Shown here: positions 28,104-37,494 of the stretch, in pieces
Layout of the letters: every line of letters starts with the position of its first letter
How positions within the stretch are numbered: position 1 is the stretch's first letter
Source: Citromicrobium sp. JLT1363
GTDB lineage: Bacteria > Pseudomonadota > Alphaproteobacteria > Sphingomonadales > Sphingomonadaceae
Length of the DNA: 64,000 bases
Assembly: GCF_000186705.1 (NCBI RefSeq)
Contig: NZ_AEUE01000004.1
Span: 372,001-436,000, forward strand
Reading direction: 5' to 3'
Translations under genes and position numbers: made by a program
Notes under the pieces: generated by a model
What the model saw: only the letters and a program-made list of their open reading frames with translations
The model's database searches: none
Told to the model about the DNA's origin: nothing

Positions 28104-29648
28104 ATGATCCGGACACCCCGCATAACCCAGGCATTCCCCGTGGACCGCCGCACACTGATCAAAAGCGCTGGTTTTGCTGCTGCAGGCTTTGCCGCGTTCC
28201 CGCTTGCGGGATGCAAAGCGCAAGACGCATCGATGCTGGACAGCACTGACGGATCCAATTTGCTCGCTATACCGCCCTTGCAGCGTGGCGAGATTGAGCA
28301 GGGCGCACGGGTTTTCCGCTTGTCTTTGACCCCAGGCCAGAAGGAATTCGTCACCGGTGTTGCTTCGCCCACCATCGGCATCGACGCACCCTATCTGGGA
28401 CCGACGCTGGAAATGCGCCGGGGCGAGTGGGTGCAGTTCCATATCGACAACAAGCTGGCCGAAGGCGCTACGGTCCATTGGCATGGTTTCGAACTTCCTG
28501 CCGCAGCCGATGGCGGACCGCATCAGTTGATCCGTCCCGGCGAACGCTGGAGGCCTTCTTTCCAAGTTCGCCAGCGGGCTTCGCTCTACTGGTATCATTC
28601 ACACTTGGAGCGCGGAGCCGGGCCGCAGGTCTATGCCGGGCTCGCCGCGCCGATCTATGTTCGCGACGACGAGGAAGAGCGCCTCGACTTGCCGAGCGAC
28701 TATGGCGTCGACGACATTCCGCTGATCGTGCAGGACCGCGTGATCGATGGATCCGGCCGCTTGGTGTACCCGCTGAGTATGCACGCGCGGATGATGGGCG
28801 TGCGCGGGAGCCGGATATTCGTCAACGGCACTGAAAACGCTGTGTTCGACGCACAGACAGGCCAATTGCGGCTGCGCATCCTCAATGGATCGAACGCCCG
28901 CCTTTACGATTTTTCGCTCGAAGGTGATCGTTCGATGCAACTGATCGCGAGCGATGGCGGCTTGCTCGATCGTTCGCACATCGTCCGCTCGGTCAGGCTC
29001 GCCCCGGGGGAGCGCGCGCAGGTAATTATCGATCTCTCGGAAGGACGCCCGCTTCGCCTTCTTGCCAGCAGTCCCGAAAACGCCATGGGCATGATGGGCG
29101 GACGCGGAATGATGGGCGGCGGGATGATGGGGCGCGGCGATAGCGGCGATGCTTCCGCAGACGTGTTTCAAATCCTCGATATCAGGCCGGCAAGTTCGGC
29201 CCAGCGCATCAGGGTGCCGACACAACTGGCATCGCTTGCTCCAACCGACCCGTCGTCAGCCGTCCGAACCCGGCGTTTCGTTCTCGACATGGGCATGATG
29301 GGCGGCGGAATGTCCATTAACGGTGCTGCGATGGACATGAATGTGATCAACGAACGTGTGCCAGTCGGCCAATGGGAAATCTGGGAGATCGCCAACGCTT
29401 CGATGATGGCCCACCCGTTTCATATCCATAACGTCCAGTTTCGTGTGATCGACCGCGATGGCCGAGCGCCCCCACCATTGGAAACCAGTTTGAAGGATAC
29501 CGTGATCGTCAACCCGCGCGAGCAGGTACGCCTTCTCCTGCGTTTTGAAGAACACACCGACCCAGACCTGCCCTACATGTATCACTGCCACATTCTCGAA
29601 CACGAGGATGCAGGCATGATGGGGCAGTTCGTAGTCGTGAAGAGCTAG
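28104..29648 (+). CDS. Multicopper oxidase, CueO-like, Tat-exported lipoprotein
   Basis: 514 residues. Twin-arginine signal (DRRTLIKSAGFAAAGF) ending in a possible lipobox (LAGC). Copper sites: HWHGFELP (~125), YWYHSHLERG, HPFHIHNVQF and HCHILEHEDAGMMG (C-terminal, T1 with HCH). A Met-rich loop, MGMMGGRGMMGGGMMGRGD, resembles the Cu(I)-binding insert of CueO. Oxidises Cu(I) in the periplasm. ATG 28104 has AGGAGG just upstream. Lies between cusF and the P1B-1 ATPase gene. Confidence 0.94.
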   Translation: MIRTPRITQAFPVDRRTLIKSAGFAAAGFAAFPLAGCKAQDASMLDSTDGSNLLAIPPLQRGEIEQGARVFRLSLTPGQKEFVTGVASPTIGIDAPYLGPTLEMRRGEWVQFHIDNKLAEGATVHWHGFELPAAADGGPHQLIRPGERWRPSFQVRQRASLYWYHSHLERGAGPQVYAGLAAPIYVRDDEEERLDLPSDYGVDDIPLIVQDRVIDGSGRLVYPLSMHARMMGVRGSRIFVNGTENAVFDAQTGQLRLRILNGSNARLYDFSLEGDRSMQLIASDGGLLDRSHIVRSVRLAPGERAQVIIDLSEGRPLRLLASSPENAMGMMGGRGMMGGGMMGRGDSGDASADVFQILDIRPASSAQRIRVPTQLASLAPTDPSSAVRTRRFVLDMGMMGGGMSINGAAMDMNVINERVPVGQWEIWEIANASMMAHPFHIHNVQFRVIDRDGRAPPPLETSLKDTVIVNPREQVRLLLRFEEHTDPDLPYMYHCHILEHEDAGMMGQFVVVKS

Positions 29649-29660
29649 GAAGGACAGGCG

Positions 29661-31991
29661 ATGAGCAAGGACCAGAGTGTGATCGAGGGTACCGCGATCG
29701 ACCCGGTATGCGGCATGAGCGTTGCAATCGACGGGGCTCAGCATATCGCGACGCATGAGGGCGCGACACACTATTTCTGTTCGCCGCGCTGTCACGACAA
29801 GTTCGTCACCGATCCCGAGCTCTATCTCTCGGGCGCGCATCTCGACGCGGTCGAGGATGTGCCCGAAGGCACGATCTACACCTGTCCGATGCACCCTGAA
29901 ATCCGCCAGCCCGGGCCGGGTTCATGCCCGATTTGCGGCATGGCGCTCGAACCGGAAACCGTTTCGCTGGGCGATGGCCCCGACCCCGAACTGGTCGACA
30001 TGCTGCGTAGGTTCTGGTGGAGCGCGCTGCTCACGCTGCCTCTGTTCGTCTATGCGATGAGCGACATGGCACCGGGGCTCAGTTTCGACCGTCTGATAGA
30101 ACCGGCCTGGGCGCAGTGGGCGCAATTTGCGCTCGCAACCCCGGTGGTTCTATGGGGCGCCTGGCCGTTCTTCGTTCGGGCCATCCAGTCGCTCAAGACG
30201 CGCAATCTCAACATGTTCACCCTGATCGGGTTCGGCGTGGCCATCGCCTATCTTTTTAGCGTCGTGGCGACGGTCGCGCCCGATCTGTTCCCTGCAGCGT
30301 TCCGCGACCATTCGGGACGGGTCGGGGTCTATTTCGAGGCGGCAGCGGTCATCACGACGCTCGTTCTGCTCGGACAGGTCCTCGAGCTCAAGGCCAGGGG
30401 TTCGACCTCGAGCGCCTTGCGCGCACTGCTCGAGCTGGCACCGCCCAGCGCGGTCAAGATCTTTGGCTCAGGCGACGAGCGCGAGGTGCCGCTCGATCAG
30501 CTAACCACAGGCGATCGTCTGCGCGTTCGACCCGGCGACAAGGTTCCCGTCGATGGCGAAATCGAGGAGGGATCGAGCGCGATCGATGAATCCATGATCA
30601 GCGGCGAACCGCTTCCGGTCGCCAAACAGGCTGGCGACATTGTCATCGGCGGCACGGTCAACCAGACTGGAGGGTTCGTCATGCGCGCAACCGGCGTGGG
30701 CAAGGACACGATGCTGTCCAAGATCGTCCAGATGGTGGCCGACGCGCAGCGCAGCCGCGCACCGATCCAGCGGCTCGCCGATCAGGTGGCTGGCTGGTTT
30801 GTGCCTGCGGTGGTTGTGATCGCCATCGCCACCTTCGTGGTCTGGGCAATCTGGGGTCCCGCCCCTGCGCTTGCCTACGCATTGGTCAATGCCATTGCGG
30901 TCCTGATCATCGCTTGTCCCTGCGCGCTTGGCCTCGCTACGCCGATGTCGATCATGACAGGCACAGGCAAGGGTGCCCAGCACGGCATCCTGATCCGCAA
31001 TGCCGAAGCGCTGGAGACACTCGAGAAGATCGATACGCTGGTGGTCGACAAGACCGGCACGTTGACGATAGGCAAGCCCGATCTGGTGGCGGTGAAGCCT
31101 GCAGACGGCATCGACGAAACTGAATTCCTGGCAGCGGTTGCAGGTGTCGAAATGGGCAGCGAGCATCCGCTGGCCCATGCCATCGTCGAAGGCGCAAAAG
31201 CGCGCGGCGTCTCGCCCGCCAATGCCACGGATCTCGCTTCGACGACCGGGGAAGGTGTTGAAGCCAATGTCCAGGGGGGCCGGGTTGCGATCGGCAACGA
31301 AAAGATGATGCGGCGCGTCGGGATCGATGACGAGGCCTGGCTCGGCTCGGCCGAAAATGGCCGCAAGCAGGGTCAGACGGTGATGTTCGTTGCGTTCGAT
31401 GGCCGTCCGGCAGGGCTCATCGCGGTGGCCGATCCGATCAAGCCTACCAGTGCAGCGGCCATTGCGGCTCTGCACAAGCGCGATATCCGGGTCGTTATGC
31501 TCACGGGCGACAGCCGCGGCACTGCCGAAGCGGTCGCGCGCGAAATGGGTATCGACGAGGTACACGCCAATGTCTCGCCCGAAGACAAGCACCGCAAGAT
31601 CGAAGAGCTGAAAGCGCAAGGTCGCCGGGTCGGCATGGCCGGGGACGGGATCAACGATGCTCCTGCGCTGGCTGCCGCCGATGTTGGTATTGCCATGGGC
31701 ACTGGTACCGATGTGGCGATCGAAAGCGCCGGGGTCACACTGGTTCGTGGTGATTTGACAGGAGTGGTGCAGGCCACCGTGCTGTCGCGCGGAACGATGC
31801 GCAACATCCGGCAGAACCTGTTTTTCGCCTTCGCTTACAATACGCTCGGCATTCCGGTCGCAGCAGGCGTACTGTTTCCATTCTTCGGAGTGCTACTCAG
31901 CCCGATGATCGCGGCAGCGGCGATGAGCTTGTCTTCGGTGTCTGTGATCGGCAACGCCCTGCGTCTGCGCGGCTTGAGCTTCGCCCGGTGA
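29661..31991 (+). CDS. copA: P1B-1 copper/silver ATPase with YHS and heavy-metal-binding N-terminus
   Basis: 776 residues. A YHS domain ([14 protein letters not shown]...[11 protein letters not shown], ~10-55) and a metal-binding zinc-ribbon-like domain ([27 protein letters not shown], ~72-98) replace the usual HMA domain. Core: [11 protein letters not shown] (~418), DKTGTLTIG (~462), [20 protein letters not shown], and the P1B-1 YN...[15 protein letters not shown] region. Exports Cu(I)/Ag(I) from the cytoplasm. GGAAGGAC precedes ATG 29661, 12 bp after the oxidase. Completes the cus-mco-copA unit. Confidence 0.95.
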   Translation: MSKDQSVIEGTAIDPVCGMSVAIDGAQHIATHEGATHYFCSPRCHDKFVTDPELYLSGAHLDAVEDVPEGTIYTCPMHPEIRQPGPGSCPICGMALEPETVSLGDGPDPELVDMLRRFWWSALLTLPLFVYAMSDMAPGLSFDRLIEPAWAQWAQFALATPVVLWGAWPFFVRAIQSLKTRNLNMFTLIGFGVAIAYLFSVVATVAPDLFPAAFRDHSGRVGVYFEAAAVITTLVLLGQVLELKARGSTSSALRALLELAPPSAVKIFGSGDEREVPLDQLTTGDRLRVRPGDKVPVDGEIEEGSSAIDESMISGEPLPVAKQAGDIVIGGTVNQTGGFVMRATGVGKDTMLSKIVQMVADAQRSRAPIQRLADQVAGWFVPAVVVIAIATFVVWAIWGPAPALAYALVNAIAVLIIACPCALGLATPMSIMTGTGKGAQHGILIRNAEALETLEKIDTLVVDKTGTLTIGKPDLVAVKPADGIDETEFLAAVAGVEMGSEHPLAHAIVEGAKARGVSPANATDLASTTGEGVEANVQGGRVAIGNEKMMRRVGIDDEAWLGSAENGRKQGQTVMFVAFDGRPAGLIAVADPIKPTSAAAIAALHKRDIRVVMLTGDSRGTAEAVAREMGIDEVHANVSPEDKHRKIEELKAQGRRVGMAGDGINDAPALAAADVGIAMGTGTDVAIESAGVTLVRGDLTGVVQATVLSRGTMRNIRQNLFFAFAYNTLGIPVAAGVLFPFFGVLLSPMIAAAAMSLSSVSVIGNALRLRGLSFAR

Positions 31992-32037
31992 ACAGCAGTG
32001 TTGATCCTTCGGACAATTCGGTTCGAAAAGGCAGCGA

Positions 32038-32841
32038 TCACGTTATGGCTGTTATCGCCCATTGGCCGCTTATGAAGATGCCAACGAGGATGATGACCGC
32101 CGCGAATATAAAGTTCAGCGCTCGTTTGCGCTTAGCCAACAGGTTCGATGCGCGAGTACCCAGCCAGCCGCCTATACCGCCGCCGCCGATGAAAAACGCG
32201 GCAATCTCCCAATCGACGAGTCCGTCGAGGGCGTAATTGGCGGCTGTGGTCGTACCGAAAGCGGCTACAGAGACCAGCGAGGAGCCGATCGCGTTGAGAA
32301 TCGGCATGGCCGTCGCGGCAACCAGACCCGGCACCACCAGAAAGCCCCCGCCGATACCGAAGAAACCGGACAGTCCGCCTACCAGCAATCCTCCGAACGC
32401 GAGGCGCGGGGTGAGGCGCAGCGCCGTGGCTCGGGTGAGCTGGACATCCGGGTCGGATCCGCCCGATTTCTCGCGCAGCATCGAGAGGCCGACGACAATC
32501 ATCACCAGACCGAACAGGCCCAAAAGCAGATCGCCCGATGTAATTTTTCCCAGGCTTGATCCGGCGGCAGCTCCGACAACGCCGAATGCTGCGAATAGGC
32601 CTGCGCAGCGCCACTTCACATTGCCGCCTCGCGCATGGAACAATAAGTTTGCCAAGGCGCTGGCCGCCACCGCAGCAGCGGACGTGGCGATAGCGACATG
32701 GGTGTCGTGAACACCGACGACATACACAAGCAACGGCACTGCGAGGATCGATCCCCCACCGCCGAGTAGTCCAAGCGAAAAGCCCACGAGGAGGCCCGAG
32801 GTAAGCGATAGGAGCGCCACGATGACGCCGATATCCATCAT
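32038..32841 (-). CDS. TauE/SafE-family sulfite/sulfur-anion permease
   Basis: 267 residues, eight hydrophobic segments with the two family repeats: GLLVGFSLGLLGGGGSILAVPLLVYV and GGLLVGGLSGFFGIGGGFLVVPGLVA. Members export sulfite or move related sulfur anions. ATG 32841 (MMDIGV) is used since the upstream frame lies inside the ArsR gene. It lies 31 bp after the BigR-like gene, matching bigR-linked TauE-like permeases of sulfide-detoxification operons. Confidence 0.9.
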   Translation of the reverse strand: MMDIGVIVALLSLTSGLLVGFSLGLLGGGGSILAVPLLVYVVGVHDTHVAIATSAAAVAASALANLLFHARGGNVKWRCAGLFAAFGVVGAAAGSSLGKITSGDLLLGLFGLVMIVVGLSMLREKSGGSDPDVQLTRATALRLTPRLAFGGLLVGGLSGFFGIGGGFLVVPGLVAATAMPILNAIGSSLVSVAAFGTTTAANYALDGLVDWEIAAFFIGGGGIGGWLGTRASNLLAKRKRALNFIFAAVIILVGIFISGQWAITAIT

Positions 32842-32872
32842 CCGGGATTGTCCAACATAACTGAAAGCCTGT

Positions 32873-33202
32873 TCAATGGCCGTCTGCTGGACCGGTCGTA
32901 TCGTCGGCGGAGCTGCAATAGATGGCGTAGAGCGTTTCCAGCACCCGGCGCGGCGCATCGCCGCAAAGCGAATAATGGATCGTGCGGCCATCGCGCCGCG
33001 CTGCGACCAGGCCATCCTTCCGCATAAGCGCCAGATGCTGCGAAACCACGGTTTCCCGAAGTTCCAGCAGTTCGGCCAGCTCGCCCACGCTGCGCTCGCC
33101 TTCAACCAATTGGCAGGCGATCATCAGGCGGTTGTGGCTGCCCAGCGCCTTGAGCAATGCCACCGCCTTTTCGGCTTGATCGCGAATATCTTCGGCTTTC
33201 AT
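32873..33202 (-). CDS. ArsR/SmtB-family repressor, BigR-like (sulfide/persulfide responsive)
   Basis: 109 residues with winged helix VGELAELLELRETVVSQHLALMRKDGLVAARRDGRTIHYSL. Two Cys: CQLVEGE (alpha2) and CGDAPRR, about 50 residues apart, the arrangement that forms a disulfide or polysulfide in BigR/SqrR. ATG 33202 lies inside the dyad operator, so it is probably autoregulated. Neighbours on both sides are sulfide-oxidation genes, which supports BigR rather than a metal sensor. Confidence 0.88.
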   Translation of the reverse strand: MKAEDIRDQAEKAVALLKALGSHNRLMIACQLVEGERSVGELAELLELRETVVSQHLALMRKDGLVAARRDGRTIHYSLCGDAPRRVLETLYAIYCSSADDTTGPADGH

Positions 33203-33227
33203 ACTTGCATATATGCGAAGGTATGAA
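33198..33227. promoter_or_regulatory. BigR-type dyad operator
   Basis: TTCATAC (33198-33204) and GTATGAA (33221-33227) form outer arms; inside is the palindrome GCATATATGC (33207-33216). AT-rich ATAC...GTAT dyads are typical ArsR-family sites. It covers the bigR-like start and lies 75 bp before the divergent DUF442 gene, so one site may control both directions. Confidence 0.75.
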
Positions 33228-33301
33228 TATAAAGTCAATCGTAATCTGCTGCCGCGCAATCGCGGACCCGGACCTTTGAACCTGAACCAGGATGATGCCT
33301 T

Positions 33302-33754
33302 ATGACCCAAATCAAGATCCTCAATGGCAGATTCGCCGTCTCGACCGCTCCGCCTTCCGAGGGCGACCTGCGCGCATTGGCGGAGGATGGTTACAAGGCG
33401 GTCGTCAACCTGCGCTGCCAGGATGAGGCGGATCAGCCTCTCGCCCCGGACCGCGAAGGTGAAGTGGTGGCATCGCTCGGCCTTGAATATTGTCACTTGC
33501 CGGTGGCGGGCGGCACCATATCGGACGAGCTCGTCGATGAGTTCAGGGCCAGTGTCGAAGCGCTTCCGAAGCCGGTGCTGGTCCATTGCGCCTCGGGCAA
33601 GCGCGCAGGAGCCTTCACAATAATGCATCTGGCGTCGCAGCAGGGAATGAGCGGCGATGCGACCCTACAGAAGGCGGCGGATATGGGCTTCGTGTGCGAC
33701 GAACCGGCGCTGGAAAACTTCGTCCGTAATTACGTCGACCGGGCGCAGGACTGA
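33302..33754 (+). CDS. DUF442/TIGR01244 rhodanese-phosphatase-like protein (Blh N-domain)
   Basis: 150 residues resembling the N-terminal domain of Blh: FAVSTAPPSEGDLRALAEDGYKAVVNLR and the active loop LVHCASGKRAGAF (CxxGxR, Cys ~99). Such proteins carry persulfide (sulfurtransferase activity) in the Blh-ETHE1 pathway. AGGATG precedes the ATG. 44 bp upstream of the ETHE1-like gene: separate here, while in Blh the two domains are fused. Confidence 0.9.
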   Translation: MTQIKILNGRFAVSTAPPSEGDLRALAEDGYKAVVNLRCQDEADQPLAPDREGEVVASLGLEYCHLPVAGGTISDELVDEFRASVEALPKPVLVHCASGKRAGAFTIMHLASQQGMSGDATLQKAADMGFVCDEPALENFVRNYVDRAQD

Positions 33755-33798
33755 CCTACGCAGAACCGCTCTCAACCAGCATACGAAAAGACTATTCG

Positions 33799-34707
33799 AT
33801 GAAACCCGACATAGAGGCATTTTTCGACACGAACACGAACACCGTGACCTATGTCGTGTCCGATCCTGCAACCAAGGCGTGCGCGGTGATCGATCCGGTG
33901 CTCGATTTCGATGCCGCAGCGGCGCGAACGGCGACTAAGTCCGCCGATAAAGTGATCGAATTCGTCCGGCAAATGGATTTCAAGTGCGAGTGGATCCTGG
34001 AAACCCATGTCCATGCCGATCACCTTTCCGCCGCACCCTACATCCGCCGCGCACTAGGCGGCAAACTTGCTATTGGTAGCGAGATCACCGTCACGCAGAA
34101 CACCTTCGGGCCGATATTCAATGCCGGAGTGGACCTGCCACGCGATGGACGCCAGTTCGACCATTTGTTTGCCGATAATGACAGCTTTGACCTAGGCGCC
34201 ATATCGGCCCAGGCACTCCATACGCCGGGACATACGCCCGCGTGCATGACCTATGTTATCGGAGACGCCGCCTTTGTCGGCGATACGCTGTTCATGCCCG
34301 ATTACGGCACGGCGCGGGCCGATTTTCCCGGCGGCGATGCACGCACGCTCTATCGCTCTATTCGCCGGATTTTCGAGCTACCGGAGGAGACGCGGCTGTT
34401 TATGTGCCACGACTACCTGCCGGAGGGCCGCTCGCAGCACCAATGGGAAACGACGGTGAAAGAACAAAAGCACAGCAACATTCATATCCATGCCGGGGTC
34501 GACGAGAATGCATTTGTAGCCATGCGTGAGGAGCGCGACAACCAGCTGGGTATGCCGCGCCTCATCCTGCCATCAATCCAGGTCAACATTCGCGGAGGGA
34601 ATATGCCTCGCGCAGAAGGAAACGGTACGATCTATCTGAAACTGCCGGTCAACGTTTTGGGTGAACCACAGACGCCTCCCGAAGAAACTGGTCCGCGCAC
34701 CCAATAA
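33799..34707 (+). CDS. Persulfide dioxygenase-like metallo-beta-lactamase protein (ETHE1/Blh type)
   Basis: 302 residues. THVHADHLSAAPYIRR carries the Fe ligands; further HTPGHTPACMTYVIGD and FMCHDYLPEGR complete the site. Converts glutathione persulfide to sulfite, which the TauE-like permease could export. It belongs to the longer Blh subgroup (~300 residues, ending VKEQKHSNIHI...NIRGGNMPRAEGNGTIYLKLPVN). Downstream of DUF442 and under the bidirectional BigR-like dyad. Confidence 0.92.
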   Translation: MKPDIEAFFDTNTNTVTYVVSDPATKACAVIDPVLDFDAAAARTATKSADKVIEFVRQMDFKCEWILETHVHADHLSAAPYIRRALGGKLAIGSEITVTQNTFGPIFNAGVDLPRDGRQFDHLFADNDSFDLGAISAQALHTPGHTPACMTYVIGDAAFVGDTLFMPDYGTARADFPGGDARTLYRSIRRIFELPEETRLFMCHDYLPEGRSQHQWETTVKEQKHSNIHIHAGVDENAFVAMREERDNQLGMPRLILPSIQVNIRGGNMPRAEGNGTIYLKLPVNVLGEPQTPPEETGPRTQ

Positions 34708-34747
34708 GTCTGCCATCGACGTATCAACCTGAGGGGGAAAGAACTCT

Positions 34748-35194
34748 ATGATCCGGAATATGGAAAACAGCCTAGCGACATGGGCCGCAAAAGTGCGATT
34801 GATCGATCCGGTCTTCCGCCTCTGTTTGAGCCTCATATTCATCATAGGCGGATTGGGGCATTTTCTTGCGCATGAATATATGCTGGGCCGGATGGCATTG
34901 TCGCCATGGAAAGATCACGTTGCTCTAATTGGAGATGCGTCCATTCTTTTGTGGCTGTCTGGCTTGGTTTTCATCGGTGCAGGAACATCACTGGCCTTGG
35001 GGTGGATGACCCGGCTCTCATGCACCGCGTTATTTCTTACCCTCGTTCCGATAACTCTTGCGATCCATATCGCCCCAGGTCACACAGGTCCTTTGCTCAA
35101 AAATATCGCTATCCTGGGGGCGCTGGCATTCGTCTTCGTTCGAGGACCAGGAAGTCACTCGATGGATAAAGCGCCCGGTCGCGCTGCTCGTTGA
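34748..35194 (+). CDS. DoxX-like membrane protein
   Basis: 148 residues, four hydrophobic segments: CLSLIFIIGGLGHFLAHEYM, LWLSGLVFIGAGTSLALGWM, ALFLTLVPITLAIHI and NIAILGALAFVFV. The IGGLGHF opening and overall layout match DoxX/DoxD proteins, some of which oxidise thiosulfate or pass electrons to quinone. GAGGGGGAAAG precedes the ATG. 41 bp after the dioxygenase, so likely the third gene of the sulfide operon. Confidence 0.85.
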   Translation: MIRNMENSLATWAAKVRLIDPVFRLCLSLIFIIGGLGHFLAHEYMLGRMALSPWKDHVALIGDASILLWLSGLVFIGAGTSLALGWMTRLSCTALFLTLVPITLAIHIAPGHTGPLLKNIAILGALAFVFVRGPGSHSMDKAPGRAAR

Positions 35195-35272
35195 GCGAAG
35201 AGCAAGCTCACCTACCACATACGAGCAAAATCTCGCAAAAGATTTTGGCTTGCTTTTCAAGATTTTGGCGCT

Positions 35273-36625
35273 TCAGCCGGAGGCGTTTGTCCACGCCCCC
35301 ATAGAGCCCAGATAGATATCGAGGTGCTCGAAACCCTTGCTGGCCAGCCAACCCGCCGCAACGCTCGCCCGCATGCCGCTCGCGCACATCAGCGTGTAGT
35401 GGCGGTCGCGGTCGAGCTCTTCCCACCGCGTGTTGAGCTCACCGACATAGATATGTCCTGAGCCGTCGATGCTTGCTTCTTGCCGTTCGTCCGCGTCGCG
35501 CACGTCGAGCAAGGTCCACTCGCCGCTGTCTTGATCGAGCCTGCGCGCGACTTCCTCGGTGCCAATCATGGGAATGCTGCGCATCGCTTTGCCCTGTGCG
35601 GCGGCTGGAACCACGCCGACATAGCCGCCCACAACATTATCGAGACCGATGCGCACCAGATGGGCCATGGCCTGGGCTAGCTGGCCTTCCTCGGAAGCAA
35701 TGAGGGCGATCCTGTCGCCTTCACCGAGGAACCATCCGGCAAAGGCCGGTATCATTCCAACCGGAAGGCACATGGCACCCGGCAGATGGCCGGCAGCGTA
35801 GGCGAGCGGCTCGCGCACATCGACCAGGTGATCGGCGCCGCTCTCGCTAAGGTCTTCCAGCCCCAGACGCCTTGGCCGCATGACGCGCGGCGCGGCATCG
35901 GACCCTGCAAGGTTGAGCCGCTCCATCAGCCGGAAATAGGGCGGCTGGTAGTGGTGCTCTGCTACCTTCGCCTCGATGAACTCGTCGCGGTCGGAGATGC
36001 GCAGGCGCGGGTTGTTGCGCCGCTCGTGGCCGATTGTCGAGAATTCCCGGTCCGCCATTCCCGACCCGCAGACCGAGCCCGCACCATGCGCCGGGTAGAT
36101 AATCGCCTGATCGCCGAGGCCGCAAAGTTTCTGCAGGGAGTCGAATAGAAGGCCCGCGACTTCTTCCTTGCGCTCGGGATAGAAATCGGTGCGCCCGACA
36201 TCGCCGACGAACAGGGCATCGCCGGTAAAGACGCCGACCGGCCCCTCGGAATATTCGCTGTCATGGATGACGAAAGCGAGATGATCGTCGGTGTGTCCAG
36301 GTGTTTCAAGCACTTCGATCTTCAATTGACCCAGCTCGAAACAATCGCCTTCGCGCGCGGTCCTGGCAAAGATGACTTCGCCTGCCGCGTTGGGCCCGTG
36401 ATAGACCGTGGCTCCTGTCAAATTGGCCAAGATCGGCGAGCCGCTGAGCAGATCCTCATTGCGATGGGTTTCGAAGATATGCGTTATCTCCAGCCCTTCG
36501 GCCCGGGCCTTTTCGACATAGACCTCGCAGTCCCGGCGCGGATCGATGACCGCTGCCTTTCCGCCCGAGCCGATGATGTAGGAAAGGTGTGAGAGACCGG
36601 GGGTTTTGATTTTCTCCAGAAACAT
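35273..36625 (-). CDS. CstB-like persulfide dioxygenase fused to two rhodanese domains
   Basis: 450 residues. N-terminal metallo-beta-lactamase domain (THRNEDLLSGSPILANL, HTDDHLAF, YPAHGAGSVCG); THRNED replaces THxHxDH as in CstB-type enzymes. First rhodanese (residues ~255-345) has ALIASEEGQLA with no catalytic Cys; the second (~355-450) has LMCASGMRASVAAG with the active Cys. Oxidises persulfide and transfers sulfur. ATG 36625 (MFLEKIK) has AAGGAAG upstream. Convergent with the DoxX gene. Confidence 0.92.
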   Translation of the reverse strand: MFLEKIKTPGLSHLSYIIGSGGKAAVIDPRRDCEVYVEKARAEGLEITHIFETHRNEDLLSGSPILANLTGATVYHGPNAAGEVIFARTAREGDCFELGQLKIEVLETPGHTDDHLAFVIHDSEYSEGPVGVFTGDALFVGDVGRTDFYPERKEEVAGLLFDSLQKLCGLGDQAIIYPAHGAGSVCGSGMADREFSTIGHERRNNPRLRISDRDEFIEAKVAEHHYQPPYFRLMERLNLAGSDAAPRVMRPRRLGLEDLSESGADHLVDVREPLAYAAGHLPGAMCLPVGMIPAFAGWFLGEGDRIALIASEEGQLAQAMAHLVRIGLDNVVGGYVGVVPAAAQGKAMRSIPMIGTEEVARRLDQDSGEWTLLDVRDADERQEASIDGSGHIYVGELNTRWEELDRDRHYTLMCASGMRASVAAGWLASKGFEHLDIYLGSMGAWTNASG

Positions 36626-36651
36626 GCGACTTCCTTGTCTGTTGCTCAAAG

Positions 36652-36677
36652 TCTGTAACGTTCGGGCTCGTTACAGA
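36652..36677. promoter_or_regulatory. Inverted repeat upstream of the CstB-like gene
   Basis: TCTGTAACG (36652-36660) and CGTTACAGA (36669-36677), 8-nt loop, perfect. It lies in the leader of the minus-strand CstB-like gene, 27 bp from its ATG, downstream of the NAD(P)-binding gene stop. Operator and terminator are both possible; no T-run. Confidence 0.45.
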
Positions 36678-36696
36678 TTGAAAAATGTTACGACGT

Positions 36697-37401
36697 TTAA
36701 TCGATCCCGAGTTCGGCCTTGATGGCGGCAGGACTTTCGAAACGTTCGGCTTCGGGCCTGCCGATGGCAGGCTTTGCGTTGATCCAGGTATCTTCGCACA
36801 CGAATTCAAGCAGGCTCGCCGCTAGATCAGCATGACGGCAGCGGAAACAGCCTTCTGCCAAGCGTTCGTCCGTAATGACGGCATCGCCGGTGTAAGGCTC
36901 ATCCAGCAGCCAGCCCGGCCGTGCGGCCGTCCATTTGATACCTTGGGCGTCGCTGAGCATCGCTTCCATGGCGCGCATCTGCTCGAGTATATTGAACAAT
37001 GCAGGCTTGGCGGTGAGCTCAAACCAGGCCGGGACGCTCGACTGATGTTCGACAAAGGCAGCGGAGATCACGGCAATGCGGTCGATCTTCGTCTGTGCCA
37101 TCGCCCCGAGCAGGTTGCGCGTGCCATCGGTATAAAGCGGCGGTGGATCGATCGCATTGCCCGGACCAAAAGCGACACCGAGGGTCGAGATAACCGCGCG
37201 GCAGCCATCGAGATCGCCAGCGAAATCGTCCGACAGCACATCGCATTCGATATATTCGAAGTCGCCCACCCGCTCGTCTGGTCCGGGCACCGTGTGTTCG
37301 AAGGCGCGGATCGGTATGTCCCGGGCAAGGGCATGCCTCAGTAGCTCGGTGCCGGTCTTCCCGCCTGCGCCGAAGACAGCGATGGGCCTCGTATCGGTCA
37401 T
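36697..37401 (-). CDS. NAD(P)-binding SDR/NmrA-like oxidoreductase
   Basis: 234 residues. N-terminal nucleotide-binding motif VFGAGGKTGTELLRHAL (GxGGxxG), AVISTLGVAFGPGNAIDPP and VISAAFV strands, and WTAARPGWLLDEPYTGDAVI. No YxxxK catalytic pair is obvious, so it belongs to the atypical (NmrA/NAD-dependent epimerase-like) group: redox-linked or regulatory. 93 bp after the lipoprotein gene stop; the relation to sulfur or copper genes is unclear. Confidence 0.85.
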   Translation of the reverse strand: MTDTRPIAVFGAGGKTGTELLRHALARDIPIRAFEHTVPGPDERVGDFEYIECDVLSDDFAGDLDGCRAVISTLGVAFGPGNAIDPPPLYTDGTRNLLGAMAQTKIDRIAVISAAFVEHQSSVPAWFELTAKPALFNILEQMRAMEAMLSDAQGIKWTAARPGWLLDEPYTGDAVITDERLAEGCFRCRHADLAASLLEFVCEDTWINAKPAIGRPEAERFESPAAIKAELGID

Positions 37402-37494
37402 CTGCTTGTTCCTGTTAAAACTGGTGAGGGCGACGAAGGGCGGAGGCGCGGGCGCATGGGGTAACCGACGGCCCGCCCATGCGCCCTGCCAGTA

